Assembly: GCF_013359945.1 (NCBI RefSeq)
Contig: NZ_JABWCS010000218.1
Location: forward strand, 1 to 64,000
Direction of reading: 5' to 3'
Origin: Paenibacillus agri
Lineage (GTDB): Bacteria; Bacillota; Bacilli; Paenibacillales; Paenibacillaceae
Length of the DNA stretch: 64,000 nt
The translations under genes and the position numbers were made by a program. Below, one piece after another: positions 35,803-45,096 of this stretch (position 1 is its first letter; each line of letters starts with the position of its first letter). The notes below the pieces were generated by a model that was not told the origin of the DNA, did no database searches, and saw nothing but the letters and a program-made list of their open reading frames with translations.

Positions 35803-35883
35803 ATTTGAATACACCGTTCCAAACATGACACTGTGCTGTCCAGTTGCCTGTGCTATTCTACCTTAAAAGGAGGCGCTAATCAG

Positions 35884-36510
35884 ATGAAATACGAATGGAA
35901 GAAACAGGACAAATCCTTCTACCTGCCACAAGCGAAACCAGAGCTGATCACGGTTCCCGGCTTTAATTATTTTATGCTGGAGGGGAGCGGCAATCCCAAC
36001 AGTAACTTATTCACTGAAGCTGTAGCCGTACTATACTCCCTCTCCTATGCCGCCAAAATGCTTCCCAAAAAAGGAAGACTGCTCACCGAGGGCTATTACG
36101 ATTACTCCGTCTTTCCGCTGGAAGGCGTCTGGGATCTCACCGAAGAAGGAAGACAGAAAGATGTTCTGGATAAAGACGAGTTGCTATATACGCTGATGAT
36201 TAGACAGCCTGAGTTCGTCACCGCCGACTTAGCAGCTGAAATTATAAAGATGGTGAAGCTCACCAAGCCACATGTGCTGATGGAAAAGGCCATCTTCGGC
36301 AAGGTCGAAGATGGCCTAAGTGTACAAATGCTCCATTACGGATCATATGACGATGAGCCGGAAAGCTTTGCAGCTATGGAGGACTACTGCATGCGTAATG
36401 GGTTGATACGAGCCTCCAAGACCCATAAGGAAATATACCTGACGGACGCCCGAAGAACCCGCCCCGACAAGCTGAAGACTGTCCTCAGATTCAAAGTTAA
36501 CCGGAACTAA
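35884..36510 (+). CDS. GyrI-like small-molecule-binding domain protein
   Basis: 208 residues. The sequence (MKYEWKKQDKSFYLP, VPGFNYFMLEGSGNPNS, FPLEGVWDLTEEGR, DDEPESFAAMEDYC, HKEIYLTDARRT) matches the stand-alone GyrI-like proteins of Bacilli, related to the ligand-binding half of BmrR-type regulators. There is no DNA-binding domain. Members are thought to bind or hydrolyse lipophilic compounds. The start follows AAAGGAGG; an upstream in-frame ATG lacks a site. It is monocistronic. Confidence 0.82.
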   Translation: MKYEWKKQDKSFYLPQAKPELITVPGFNYFMLEGSGNPNSNLFTEAVAVLYSLSYAAKMLPKKGRLLTEGYYDYSVFPLEGVWDLTEEGRQKDVLDKDELLYTLMIRQPEFVTADLAAEIIKMVKLTKPHVLMEKAIFGKVEDGLSVQMLHYGSYDDEPESFAAMEDYCMRNGLIRASKTHKEIYLTDARRTRPDKLKTVLRFKVNRN

Positions 36511-36926
36511 TAGGACCAAACCGATTGGGGCAGAACGGTAAGGGAAAACGATAAACCATGCTGGATGAACATACGGGATAAGACTAACCAGACGAGGCGA
36601 ACCAGATACGCCACACCAGCTAAACCATACCGGATAATCATTCCAGATACGCCACACCAGCTAAACCCTACCGGATAACCATTCCAGATACGCCACACCA
36701 GAAAACCATACCGGATAACCATTCCAGATACGCCAAACCAGCTAAACCATACCGGATAACCATTCCAGATACGCCACACCAGAAAACCATACCGGATAAC
36801 CATTCCAGATACGCCACATCAGCTAAACCATACCGGATAACCATTCCGATACGCCACACCTGTTATGTCAAACTGGATAGGCCAAACAAGGCAACCCGCC
36901 CCTCCACCCTCCGTACCCAGAACTAC
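36511..36926. other. Intergenic region dominated by a 41-bp tandem repeat
   Basis: 416 bp between convergent genes. The central part is the tandem array at 36618-36860. On the minus strand the array gives an uninterrupted frame rich in WRIWNGYPV, which I regard as a by-product of the repeat rather than a gene. Confidence 0.6.
36618..36860. repeat. Tandem repeat, about six copies of 40-41 bp
   Basis: Units read AGCTAAACCATACCGGATAA continuing as CCATTCCAGATACGCCACACC, alternating with a shorter form beginning AGAAAACC. Copies are nearly identical, suggesting recent expansion. Confidence 0.88.
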
Positions 36927-38474
36927 CTAGTGCCCGGACACCGCCGAGTCCCCGGCTGCCGAGGCGTCCATCTTCTGCCGGCCCATGAAGAAGGAAGCCA
37001 GCAGTGCTAAGGCCGCCGGAACGAGTGCCCAGGCAAAGGTGTGCGTGATGGATGAGGATAATCCTTCTGTAATTTTGGATAAAATTTCAGGTGGGATCAT
37101 CGCTCTAGCTTCCGGCGACAGCAATGAATGCGGGTCTTTGAAATCCAGCGCTCCGGCTGGAGCTCCTCCGCCCCCACCTCCGGCGAACATGCTGGCCAAG
37201 CTGCCGGTGAAGTAATGGCTTTGGATAATACCAAAGCTGGTAATCCCGACAGTCATCCCCAGCGAACGCAGGAAATTAAGCGTTGCGCTGGCAGAGCCGC
37301 GCTGCTGAGCGGTCAGCCCGTGAATAGCAGCTGTGCTTAGCACCGAGAACGAAGCGCCAATACCAAGACCGATCAGGATCATATACACAGTTACAAGTAG
37401 ACGTGAAGCATCAGGCGTAAGTGTCGCCACAAGCCCTGTTCCCACCACCAGCAGCGCTAGTGTAGGAATCAGCAGGCTGCGGTAGCTTGTTTTAGACATC
37501 AAGAAGCCGCCTGTTGATGCTGTAACTACTGAACCAACCATCATAGGCAACAGTACCATCCCCGAATTCGTCGCCGAACCGCCCATAACTCCCTGAATAA
37601 AGATCGGGATATATACAGAAGCCACAATAAATGCCGCTCCGCTAAACAATGCGCACAGGATGCTGAAGGCGTACAGCCGTTTTTTAAATAGTGCAAACGA
37701 AATGATCGGCTCTGCAGCCTTCGTCTCCACATACAGGAATACGGCTGCCAACACGGCGAACGCTGCGAATAATCCTAGAATCATCGCTGAATCCCAAGCA
37801 TACTCCTTGCCACCAAGCTCCAGCGCGAACATTAAAGAGATGACCGCCCCAAGCAATGTGCCTGCACCCAGCCAGTCGATCGGCAGCTTGGAGTGCTCAT
37901 GCGATTCTCTGTAAAAGAACACTACCATCACAAAGGCAATCAGTCCGAGCGGCAGATTAATGTAGAACACCCATTGCCAGGCGATATGGTCTGTAATGTA
38001 CGCCCCCAGCAGCGGGCCAAACACACTCGACAAGCCGAATACCGCGCCGAATGCCCCGCCCAGCTTACCGCGCGACTCCAGCGGAACGGCATCGAACATA
38101 ATCGCAAAAGCAATCGGCACGAGTGCTCCACCGCCAATACCCTGCACCGCCCGATAGGCCGCAAGCTCCGTTATCGTGCTGGCAGTTCCGCACAGGGCTG
38201 AACCTGCCATAAAAACAATAATTCCAAAGATAAAGAACTTCTTCCGTCCATACATATCCGACAGCTTGCCAAAGATCGGCATACCTGCCATTTCTGCAAC
38301 GAGATAGGCGGAGGTTACCCAGACAAATTTGTCCATGCCCCCTAGTTCTCCTACAATATTGCCCATAGCCGTTGCAACAATCGTACTGTCCATAGAAGCC
38401 ATCAATATCCCCAGCAGCAATCCTGCAATGACTATGCCCAAATTGGGCGATTTGGCTGCACTCATCTTTTCCAC
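36927..38474 (-). CDS. MFS multidrug transporter, DHA2 family (14 TM)
   Basis: 515 residues, about 14 helices. Motifs are MDSTIVATAMGNI in helix 1, GKLSDMYGRKKFF (motif A) and GAVFGLSSVFGPLLGAY (motif C). A Gly/Ala-rich periplasmic loop with GGGGGGAP lies before the last helix. It belongs to the drug:H+ antiporter-2 group such as LmrB or Mdr. No dedicated regulator is adjacent. It is transcribed in the same direction as the upstream bactofilin genes, with 44 bp between, so read-through is possible. Confidence 0.88.
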   Translation of the reverse strand: MEKMSAAKSPNLGIVIAGLLLGILMASMDSTIVATAMGNIVGELGGMDKFVWVTSAYLVAEMAGMPIFGKLSDMYGRKKFFIFGIIVFMAGSALCGTASTITELAAYRAVQGIGGGALVPIAFAIMFDAVPLESRGKLGGAFGAVFGLSSVFGPLLGAYITDHIAWQWVFYINLPLGLIAFVMVVFFYRESHEHSKLPIDWLGAGTLLGAVISLMFALELGGKEYAWDSAMILGLFAAFAVLAAVFLYVETKAAEPIISFALFKKRLYAFSILCALFSGAAFIVASVYIPIFIQGVMGGSATNSGMVLLPMMVGSVVTASTGGFLMSKTSYRSLLIPTLALLVVGTGLVATLTPDASRLLVTVYMILIGLGIGASFSVLSTAAIHGLTAQQRGSASATLNFLRSLGMTVGITSFGIIQSHYFTGSLASMFAGGGGGGAPAGALDFKDPHSLLSPEARAMIPPEILSKITEGLSSSITHTFAWALVPAALALLASFFMGRQKMDASAAGDSAVSGH

Positions 38475-38518
38475 TCCTTAATTTCTGTATATCACACTAT
38501 ATTGCTCTGAGCAGCCTG

Positions 38519-39190
38519 TCAGATCTTCACCTGTTGCTTCACCATGGCATTCTTGTGAATCTCCAGCTTCTCCCGGTATTCCACCGTTTGAATTACACAA
38601 TCCGGACCGATGATCACTGATCCGCCACGAACAGTATCGGCTACTGTACATTGCAGTTCTATAGTATCCCCTTCAATCAGATCTGCTCTGAAAATAACAT
38701 CCTGCTTCGCTTTTATTAAGTTAAGCAGTTTGCCTGTCTTGTTTTGCTTAATAACAATAGTACCGCCGCCAACCTCCCGGGCCTTACCAGCCCCATACAA
38801 GTTGATCTGCATTCGCTCTGCACTGAGCAGACCTTCCACCACGGCTGCGCCGGAAATCTCCAGCTGCTCTGCTTCACAATCACCATGTACCACAAGACTT
38901 CCACTAAAGTCTATTTGCTCCATTCGAGCTGAGGCGGCTTTAACCTCTCCGGTTCCACGCAAGGACTGCCCTGTAAGCACTCCAGCTACAGCAAGTTCAC
39001 CTGTCACTTTCAGCTTCTCCAACCGCAGGTCACCATCCACCCTTACATTACCGGTTAGACTCAATCTCCGGCAGTCTACAGTATCGTTGAATTGGCATTC
39101 ACCTGTCACTTTGACGTTCAGGAAGGAACCTCCCCCTGATGTGCTAGTCCCCACCATACTGAGGTTGTTAAGCGTAGTATTGTCAGACAC
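38519..39190 (-). CDS. bacF: Bactofilin-like polymer-forming cytoskeletal protein (YhbF/BacF-like)
   Basis: 223 residues. Regular beta-helix repeats (LSLTGNVRVDGDLRLEKLKVTGELAVAGVL and so on, split by turns) are typical of bactofilins, which self-assemble into filaments without nucleotide. The B. subtilis counterparts YhbE and YhbF (BacE, BacF) are needed for flagellar motility. The start is a GTG behind GGGAGGAG and overlaps the end of the upstream bactofilin gene by eight bases, indicating translational coupling. The symbol rests on gene order rather than detailed alignment. Confidence 0.8.
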   Translation of the reverse strand: MSDNTTLNNLSMVGTSTSGGGSFLNVKVTGECQFNDTVDCRRLSLTGNVRVDGDLRLEKLKVTGELAVAGVLTGQSLRGTGEVKAASARMEQIDFSGSLVVHGDCEAEQLEISGAAVVEGLLSAERMQINLYGAGKAREVGGGTIVIKQNKTGKLLNLIKAKQDVIFRADLIEGDTIELQCTVADTVRGGSVIIGPDCVIQTVEYREKLEIHKNAMVKQQVKI

Positions 39191-39866
39191 CGATCTTCTC
39201 CTCCCTTCCTACTCTGGCTCCCGGATGTACGGTTAGCTGTGAACGATATTCCACGGCTCCAACCGTGCAGCCCTCTCCAATGATCACAATATTGCCTCTG
39301 ATAACATCGGCATTCGTGTATTCCAAATCAATGAAATCACCCTCAATAGTCCCGGCGTTCAGCTCCGGCTTGAGTTTAGGGAACATTCCTCCTAGCAGCC
39401 TGTTCCACGTCCCTTGATTGTTCTGACGAATCACGAGACTCTCGACACCAATCTCATTGGCCTTGCCTGGTCCATGCAGGACAAAATCCACATGCCCCGC
39501 GCTCAGCAGACCATTGACCGTAAAAGCCCCTTCTCCGGTTAATTCCTCTAGCTCGCAATCCGCCTTTGTACTGATCACACCATTGAGCACACAGGATTCT
39601 CCCCGTAAGGAACCTCCGATTCGGACCATACCTTCCGCCTTGAGCGTTCCAATTTTCAGACTTCCCTTAACATTCATATTACCGTTGCATTCCAGTTCTT
39701 CTGCCCGAAGATCACCCTTCATATGAACATGACCATTTCCTTTAAAAATTCGCGCTTCCACCGAACCGTTAACGGTAGCTACGCCATCCAGCCTAACCAT
39801 ATCATAAGTGCCTCCAGAGGCCCCTCCTACGCCAGCAATGACCAAATCACCGTGTTGCTTCACCAT
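39183..39866 (-). CDS. bacE: Bactofilin-like polymer-forming cytoskeletal protein (YhbE/BacE-like)
   Basis: 227 residues. Like its downstream neighbour it is a right-handed beta-helix of short repeats (LVIAGVGGASGG, GSVEARIFKGNGHVHMKGDLRAEE, INGLLSAGHVDFVLHG-like sequence). It is paralogous to the next gene; both share the pattern of a conserved GPGKANEIG/GAGKAREVG segment. I choose MVKQHG as start, seven bases after GGAGGG. It lies directly after the yhbD-like gene in a compact three-gene operon. Confidence 0.8.
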   Translation of the reverse strand: MVKQHGDLVIAGVGGASGGTYDMVRLDGVATVNGSVEARIFKGNGHVHMKGDLRAEELECNGNMNVKGSLKIGTLKAEGMVRIGGSLRGESCVLNGVISTKADCELEELTGEGAFTVNGLLSAGHVDFVLHGPGKANEIGVESLVIRQNNQGTWNRLLGGMFPKLKPELNAGTIEGDFIDLEYTNADVIRGNIVIIGEGCTVGAVEYRSQLTVHPGARVGREEKIGV

Positions 39867-39880
39867 GCTCATTCCCTCCA

Positions 39881-40510
39881 TTAATTAAGCTTTCCTCTTA
39901 ACTGCTCCATTAGACTACCTACGGTGATCCTGTTGACAAGCCGCACCCCTGCATCAAAGATCAGCTCAGTTGGTGCATATGCAATAAGGAACGACGTCAC
40001 ACCCATTTTGCGGATAAAAAACAGTTCCCATGCCTTCCCTTCCAATCTCGCCGAATTCTCCTGTAAGGTACGGAAGAGCAGATCACCTTCTTCAAGGTTC
40101 ATCTCTCCACTGCTCAGTAGGCTGTCAATAACGAACAGATACATCACTTCATCAATCGTGTATTTCCCCTCTGCTTCCAGCGGCTTGCCAAAGCGTTCTA
40201 ACACTAATGTCGAAACAATGTTACGTTCCAACAGCTCTTTACCTGATATTACTGTTTTGCTGATCGGCGGGGCTGAAGATAATTTATCTGCCAGCTCATC
40301 CAGCGAGAGGTCGTCTTTCATGCTTATAATGTTATCGATGCGGGCCAGAATCATCTTTCTCGGAAAAAAGGTTTCTTGCCCAGTAAAGGTTGATTTGCGG
40401 ATAAACCATTCTTCAGGAATCAGCTGCTTCCGCTTCCAGCGGTAGAGTTGGCCGTAGGATATGCCGGTTAAATCCAGCAAATCCTTTTTGGATATCAGAT
40501 TTTCTTCCAT
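39881..40510 (-). CDS. YhbD-like MerR-type helix-turn-helix protein of the bactofilin operon
   Basis: 209 residues. The N-terminus (LISKKDLLDLTGISYGQLYRWKRKQLIPEEWF) is a MerR-like winged helix, followed by KMILARIDNIISMKDDLSLDELADKL and a ~110-residue helical C-terminal domain without a recognisable ligand site. It corresponds to B. subtilis YhbD, which precedes yhbEF. It may control the operon or act as a filament partner. The start MEENL follows GAGGAGTGATCAAT. Confidence 0.82.
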   Translation of the reverse strand: MEENLISKKDLLDLTGISYGQLYRWKRKQLIPEEWFIRKSTFTGQETFFPRKMILARIDNIISMKDDLSLDELADKLSSAPPISKTVISGKELLERNIVSTLVLERFGKPLEAEGKYTIDEVMYLFVIDSLLSSGEMNLEEGDLLFRTLQENSARLEGKAWELFFIRKMGVTSFLIAYAPTELIFDAGVRLVNRITVGSLMEQLRGKLN

Positions 40511-40594
40511 ATTGATCACTCCTCGCGACCATCGTAACATAACACTGTTACGTTGTAAATCTAAAACTATACCTAAATCTATTCAAGACTATTT

Positions 40595-40633
40595 AGGACG
40601 AACTTAAGCCCTCACATAAAATTCGGTCGTCAT
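40595..40633. repeat. 36-bp GACGA...TCGTC hairpin repeat, copy 2
   Basis: GGACGAACTTAAG and TTCGGTCGTCAT reproduce the block at 18381-18420 with a few changes. Here a further inverted repeat CTATTCAA (40579-40586) / TTGAATAG (40646-40653) encloses it. Confidence 0.65.
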
Positions 40634-40777
40634 TATGGTGAATATTTGAATAGTTCATTCTCCCTGCGTTTTTCCATCCTGATTTTATACCAGAACATTG
40701 CGGATGAACCTCCGCCCAGAGGATGATTTTATGGTTACCCCAAGGAGTACATCCCCCTAAGGTGTCTAGATTGAGAG

Positions 40778-41365
40778 ATGGGCAGAAACTGCTATATCGG
40801 TTTTTTCCCTATGGAGCGGCATATTTTTCAATCCGTGCTGGACATAAGGAAGTTAGACTGGGAGAAATTTGACGAGGAACGCATCATTTTATCGCTGGAG
40901 CAATCTGGCCTGCGTTTCACGACACTCGCGGAGGAGCCCGGCGAAGTCTCTGAGCAGAAGCTTTATGAGCTTTATAAGGAAACTGCGTTCGATATTCCAG
41001 GATATACAGGTGATTTTCCTGTGATTGAGGAATGGCGTAAATGGCACTTGATGGTAGACGGTTATGCGCCGGAACAGGTAATTATTGCTGCGGTTGGCGA
41101 CAAGTATGTCGGAGTATCCAATGTGCTGTACAATCAGCAGTCCAATGGCATGTATCACGAGTATACCGGGGTAAGCCGTGCCTATCGCGGCCGTAAAGTC
41201 GGGCTGGGACTTAAACTCAAAGCAATCCAGCTTGCCAGACGTGTTCGTGCAGATTATATCCGAACAGACAACGATTCCACTAACGCTCCGATCCTAAAGA
41301 TCAACCGGTGCCTAGGCTATGTACCACTGCGAGGATCTTACTGGATGTTGGGACGTCCTTTCTAG
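40778..41365 (+). CDS. GNAT acetyltransferase, probably missing an N-terminal domain
   Basis: Up to 195 residues, start uncertain. The sequence ILDIRKLDWEKFDEERI-like, EQSGLRFTTLAEEPGE and YTGVSRAYRGRKVGLGLKLKAIQLA with TDNDSTNAPILKINRCLGY matches the second acetyltransferase half of the ~300-residue two-domain GNAT proteins common in Paenibacillus. The acetyl-CoA loop (RGRKVGLGL) is intact. The first half is absent, and no good ribosome binding site precedes either candidate ATG (40778, 40811). The gene may therefore be a 5'-deleted remnant. Confidence 0.65.
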   Translation: MGRNCYIGFFPMERHIFQSVLDIRKLDWEKFDEERIILSLEQSGLRFTTLAEEPGEVSEQKLYELYKETAFDIPGYTGDFPVIEEWRKWHLMVDGYAPEQVIIAAVGDKYVGVSNVLYNQQSNGMYHEYTGVSRAYRGRKVGLGLKLKAIQLARRVRADYIRTDNDSTNAPILKINRCLGYVPLRGSYWMLGRPF

Positions 41366-41571
41366 GCAAGCCAGATTGGTCACAGACTTCTAAATAGGAG
41401 AAATGAGCATGCTTCAGTTACTACCTGTATCAGGATACAGATCCTGATCCCACCCATGTTATTTATGATTTTATGATTCTCCGGAAGTTCAGGAGTGATC
41501 TGAACAAGTATATTCAAGCTTTTAGCACCAAGTGATCCATAAATCGTCCTATTCATAGTGACAAAAAAGAG

Positions 41572-41613
41572 CAGACAATTCCCCAAAGGAAATTGTCTGC
41601 TCCTGTGATTTAA
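41572..41613 (-). terminator. Terminator of ctc
   Basis: AGAGCAGACAATT and AATTGTCTGCTC pair; on the minus strand TTTTTT follows, 30 bp past the ctc stop. Confidence 0.85.
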
Positions 41614-41644
41614 ACCTGTTCCAGCGCCGCCAACGCGGCCTGTC

Positions 41645-42256
41645 TTATTCCTCAGCCTGGGCCTCGGCAGCAGCGTCTGCAGCCGGTTCACCAGCTTCTT
41701 CAGCGTCTGGCGCCTCTGCAGCTACCGGAGGTGCGATCCGGATGATTAGCGTATCTTCCGGAGTCAATATCTCCCAGCCCTCATGCTTCGGCAGGTCGGA
41801 GACGAGCAGCTGATCACCAATCTCCAGGCTGCTGATGTCCACATCGAACGTTGCCGTCAATTTATCTGGCAGTGTGCGAATATCCAGTTCATACAGCTCT
41901 ACCTGCTGCACGCCCCCGCTCTTCACACCTGCCGGGTCTCCTGTAAAATGAAAGGCAACCTTGGTATCCAGTTCTGCCTTCATATCAATTTGTTGAAAAT
42001 CCACATGCAGCAAATGGCGCGATAGCGGCTGGCGTTGCGCTTCTTGAATCACAGCATTTTTGGCGCCTGCGCCCGGTAGTTCAAGCTTCAGGATCGCCCG
42101 CGGATTCTTGCTCAAAATTTCGTTGATCGTTTTTGCATCCGCAGAAAAGGAGTGAGTATCTGAACCTGCACCGTAGACAACGACCGGTACAAAGCCTTTA
42201 CGCCGCTGGGAAGCGGCCTTGCCGGATCTTTCGGTCAAACGTACTGTTGTATTCAT
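41645..42256 (-). CDS. ctc: 50S ribosomal protein L25 / general stress protein Ctc
   Basis: 203 residues. The L25 domain (RLTERSGKAASQRRKGFVPVVVYG) binds 5S rRNA. It is followed by the Ctc-type beta domain (VEIYELDIRTLPDKL-like, LEIGDQLLVSDLP) and an acidic Ala/Glu-rich tail (EEAGEPAADAAAEAQAEE), as in the long form of Bacilli. It acts on the large ribosomal subunit, with a role in stress survival. The start follows AGGAGGAATTGTT. A consensus sigma-A promoter and a terminator-like hairpin just before the ribosome binding site suggest premature termination control. It is separated here from its frequent partner pth. Confidence 0.93.
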   Translation of the reverse strand: MNTTVRLTERSGKAASQRRKGFVPVVVYGAGSDTHSFSADAKTINEILSKNPRAILKLELPGAGAKNAVIQEAQRQPLSRHLLHVDFQQIDMKAELDTKVAFHFTGDPAGVKSGGVQQVELYELDIRTLPDKLTATFDVDISSLEIGDQLLVSDLPKHEGWEILTPEDTLIIRIAPPVAAEAPDAEEAGEPAADAAAEAQAEE

Positions 42257-42280
42257 AACAATTCCTCCTAAGTAGGGATT

Positions 42281-42320
42281 TAAAAAACAAGACCGATTAG
42301 ATATGTATGTCTAATCAGTC
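42281..42320 (-). promoter_or_regulatory. Attenuator-like hairpin in the ctc leader
   Basis: GACCGATTAGA (42291-42301) and TCTAATCAGTC (42310-42320) pair in an 11-bp stem. On the minus strand it is followed by TTGTTTTTT, ending about 12 bases before the ctc ribosome binding site. Confidence 0.7.
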
Positions 42321-42352
42321 TCTTATTAACCATATTTAGCTGCATTGGAATC

Positions 42353-42381
42353 AGTATAGCACTGCGGATGGGACAAGTCAA
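42353..42381 (-). promoter_or_regulatory. Sigma-A promoter of ctc
   Basis: On the minus strand TTGACT (42376-42381), exactly 17 bp and TATACT (42353-42358). Transcription would start near 42346, some 90 bases before the ctc start codon. Confidence 0.8.
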
Positions 42382-42480
42382 AAAAGTCATAAATGATATA
42401 AATATCCATAATCCACACTGTTCTGTGCTTTGATCCTACCGAGAGCAAAACCCCAAATGAACGGATTAATCATTAAGCAA

Positions 42481-42954
42481 TCACCCTATCCGCAGATAAA
42501 AGACAAGCGTTGCTTTATCATTTAACACCTTATGTTCCCCCGTCTTTGCAAAACCCATTTTTTCATACAGCCAGCAGTTTCGTTTTTCCTGTGCAATCGT
42601 CGCTAGCTCCCAAGTAGCCGCCTGCGGGAACATCTCTATGATCAGATTAAGCGCTCTTTGGGCTATCCCCTTTCCCTGGTATTCAGGAAGGATAAAGAGT
42701 GGCCCCACCCACATCCGGGTCTCATCCTCTTTCCAAGTCGCGCGTATGCCCCCGACGAGCACGTCATCCAGCACAATTTTATAAAATCCGCCCTGAGGAT
42801 TCGTAATTCTGCCCATCACCTTTTCAATGTCTTCATTGGCCGGACTGGTATCCTCATCCTTGTATTTTTCCAACGAAGGCAGAAAAGCTTGGACTTGAAT
42901 GTTGTGAAGAGCTTCCGCGTCTGACTCCACAGCCTTTGCAAGTGTCACCCTCAT
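42481..42954 (-). CDS. GNAT family N-acetyltransferase
   Basis: 157 residues. The fold is shown by RVTLAKAVESDAEALHNIQVQAF at the start, the acetyl-CoA loop PEYQGKGIAQRALNLI and the terminal NCWLYEKMGFAKTGE. I choose the start at MRVTLA, six bases after GGATGGAG. It is the last gene before ctc and has no separate terminator other than the hairpin in the ctc leader. The substrate is unknown. Confidence 0.85.
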   Translation of the reverse strand: MRVTLAKAVESDAEALHNIQVQAFLPSLEKYKDEDTSPANEDIEKVMGRITNPQGGFYKIVLDDVLVGGIRATWKEDETRMWVGPLFILPEYQGKGIAQRALNLIIEMFPQAATWELATIAQEKRNCWLYEKMGFAKTGEHKVLNDKATLVFYLRIG

Positions 42955-43142
42955 GTCTCTCCATCCCCTGTTCGTAGGTAATAAAACCCATTTTATCATT
43001 TTTTCACAGGGCTGAGGCAACTAACGTAGTGTGAACTTAAAAATCTAACGTCCTGGATGGGTGAAATCCTTGGTATACAAGGGTCAGGAGCCATTCCGTT
43101 ATTCCAGTACCCTATCAAGTAAAGGTAAGCTTTTCGGCGCAC

Positions 43143-44100
43143 CTAAACCAGATGACACGCTACAAAATGTCCGCCTCCGGCATCCCGGAAGACGGGAACC
43201 TGTGAGCGGCAGACCTCCTCGGCGAAGGGGCAGCGCGTATGGAATTTACAGCCCGATGGCGGATTCGCCGGGCTCGGAATATCACCCTTCAGTACAATTC
43301 GCTCCCGCTTCAGCTTCGGGATCGGAATCGGCACCGCCGACAGCAGCGCCTTCGTATAGGGATGCAGCGGATGACGGAACAGCTCGTCCCGGGAGGCCGT
43401 CTCGACCATAGAGCCGAGGTACATGACTCCGATGGTTGTGCATAAATGCTCCACGACGCTGAGATCATGGGAGATGAACAAATACGTCAGTCCACGGCTC
43501 TGCTGCAGCTTGCTGAACAGGTTGATGATCTGAGCCTGGATCGATACATCCAGCGCAGAGACCGGCTCGTCGGCGATAATCAGCTCGGGATTCAGAATCA
43601 GCGCCCGCGCAATGCCAATCCGCTGCCGTTGCCCACCCGAGAATTCATGCGGGAAACGGTCGATATGGTACGACGATAATCCGCAGGATTCCAGCGTTTC
43701 CAGCACCAAATCGCGTACATCGCTACGGGAACATAACCCGTGGTCCAGCAGCGCTTCGCCGATGGCATCCCCTACCCGTACCCGCGGATTCAGCGAGCTG
43801 TACGGGTCCTGGAAGATCAGCTGCATCTTGGGCCGCAGCCCACGCAGCTCTTCGGGCGGCAGGGTGTGGATATCCACACCTTTGAACTTCACCTCGCCGG
43901 CCGTCTTCTCCGTCAGGCGGAGAATGGTGCGGCCAACCGTGCTTTTGCCGCTGCCGGATTCTCCGACCAGCCCGAAGGTCTCCCCGGGCTGCAGCCGGAT
44001 GCTAATGTCATCCACGGCCTTGACCTGACCCACTGTGCGGTTAAGCAAGCCTTTCGTAATTGGAAAATACTTCTTCAAGTGATTCACTTCCAGCAACGTC

Positions 44101-44108
<8 letters not shown>
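43143..44108 (-). CDS. Oligopeptide/dipeptide ABC transporter ATP-binding protein (OppF/DppF type)
   Basis: 321 residues. Walker A GESGSGKST, signature SGGQRQRIGIARAL, Walker B LIIADEPVSALDVS, and the C-terminal oligopeptide-transporter region with clustered cysteines (CKFHTRCPFAEEVC) that can carry an Fe-S cluster in this subfamily. It overlaps the end of the OppD-type gene by eight bases and is the last gene of the five-gene operon. No clear terminator follows within 100 bp. Confidence 0.92.

Positions 44109-45096
<988 letters not shown>

Larger units (their letters stand above)
35061..35883. other. Long intergenic region with repeats
   Basis: 823 bp without a credible gene. It holds a 43-bp direct repeat (35347-35430), the second four-palindrome element (35430-35613) and a bidirectional terminator (35760-35802). 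A 60-codon plus frame at 35125 and a 78-codon minus frame at 35826 have no ribosome binding site and no recognisable content. Confidence 0.6.

Noticed and set aside
36343..36859. Minus-strand frames rich in WRIWNGYPVW over the 41-bp repeat
   Set aside because: The frames are produced by the repeat unit itself, lack a ribosome binding site and run into the antisense of the GyrI-like gene.
41380..41691. 103-codon minus-strand frame past the end of ctc
   Set aside because: It overlaps the ctc terminator and the 3' end of ctc in another frame, with no family resemblance or start signal.
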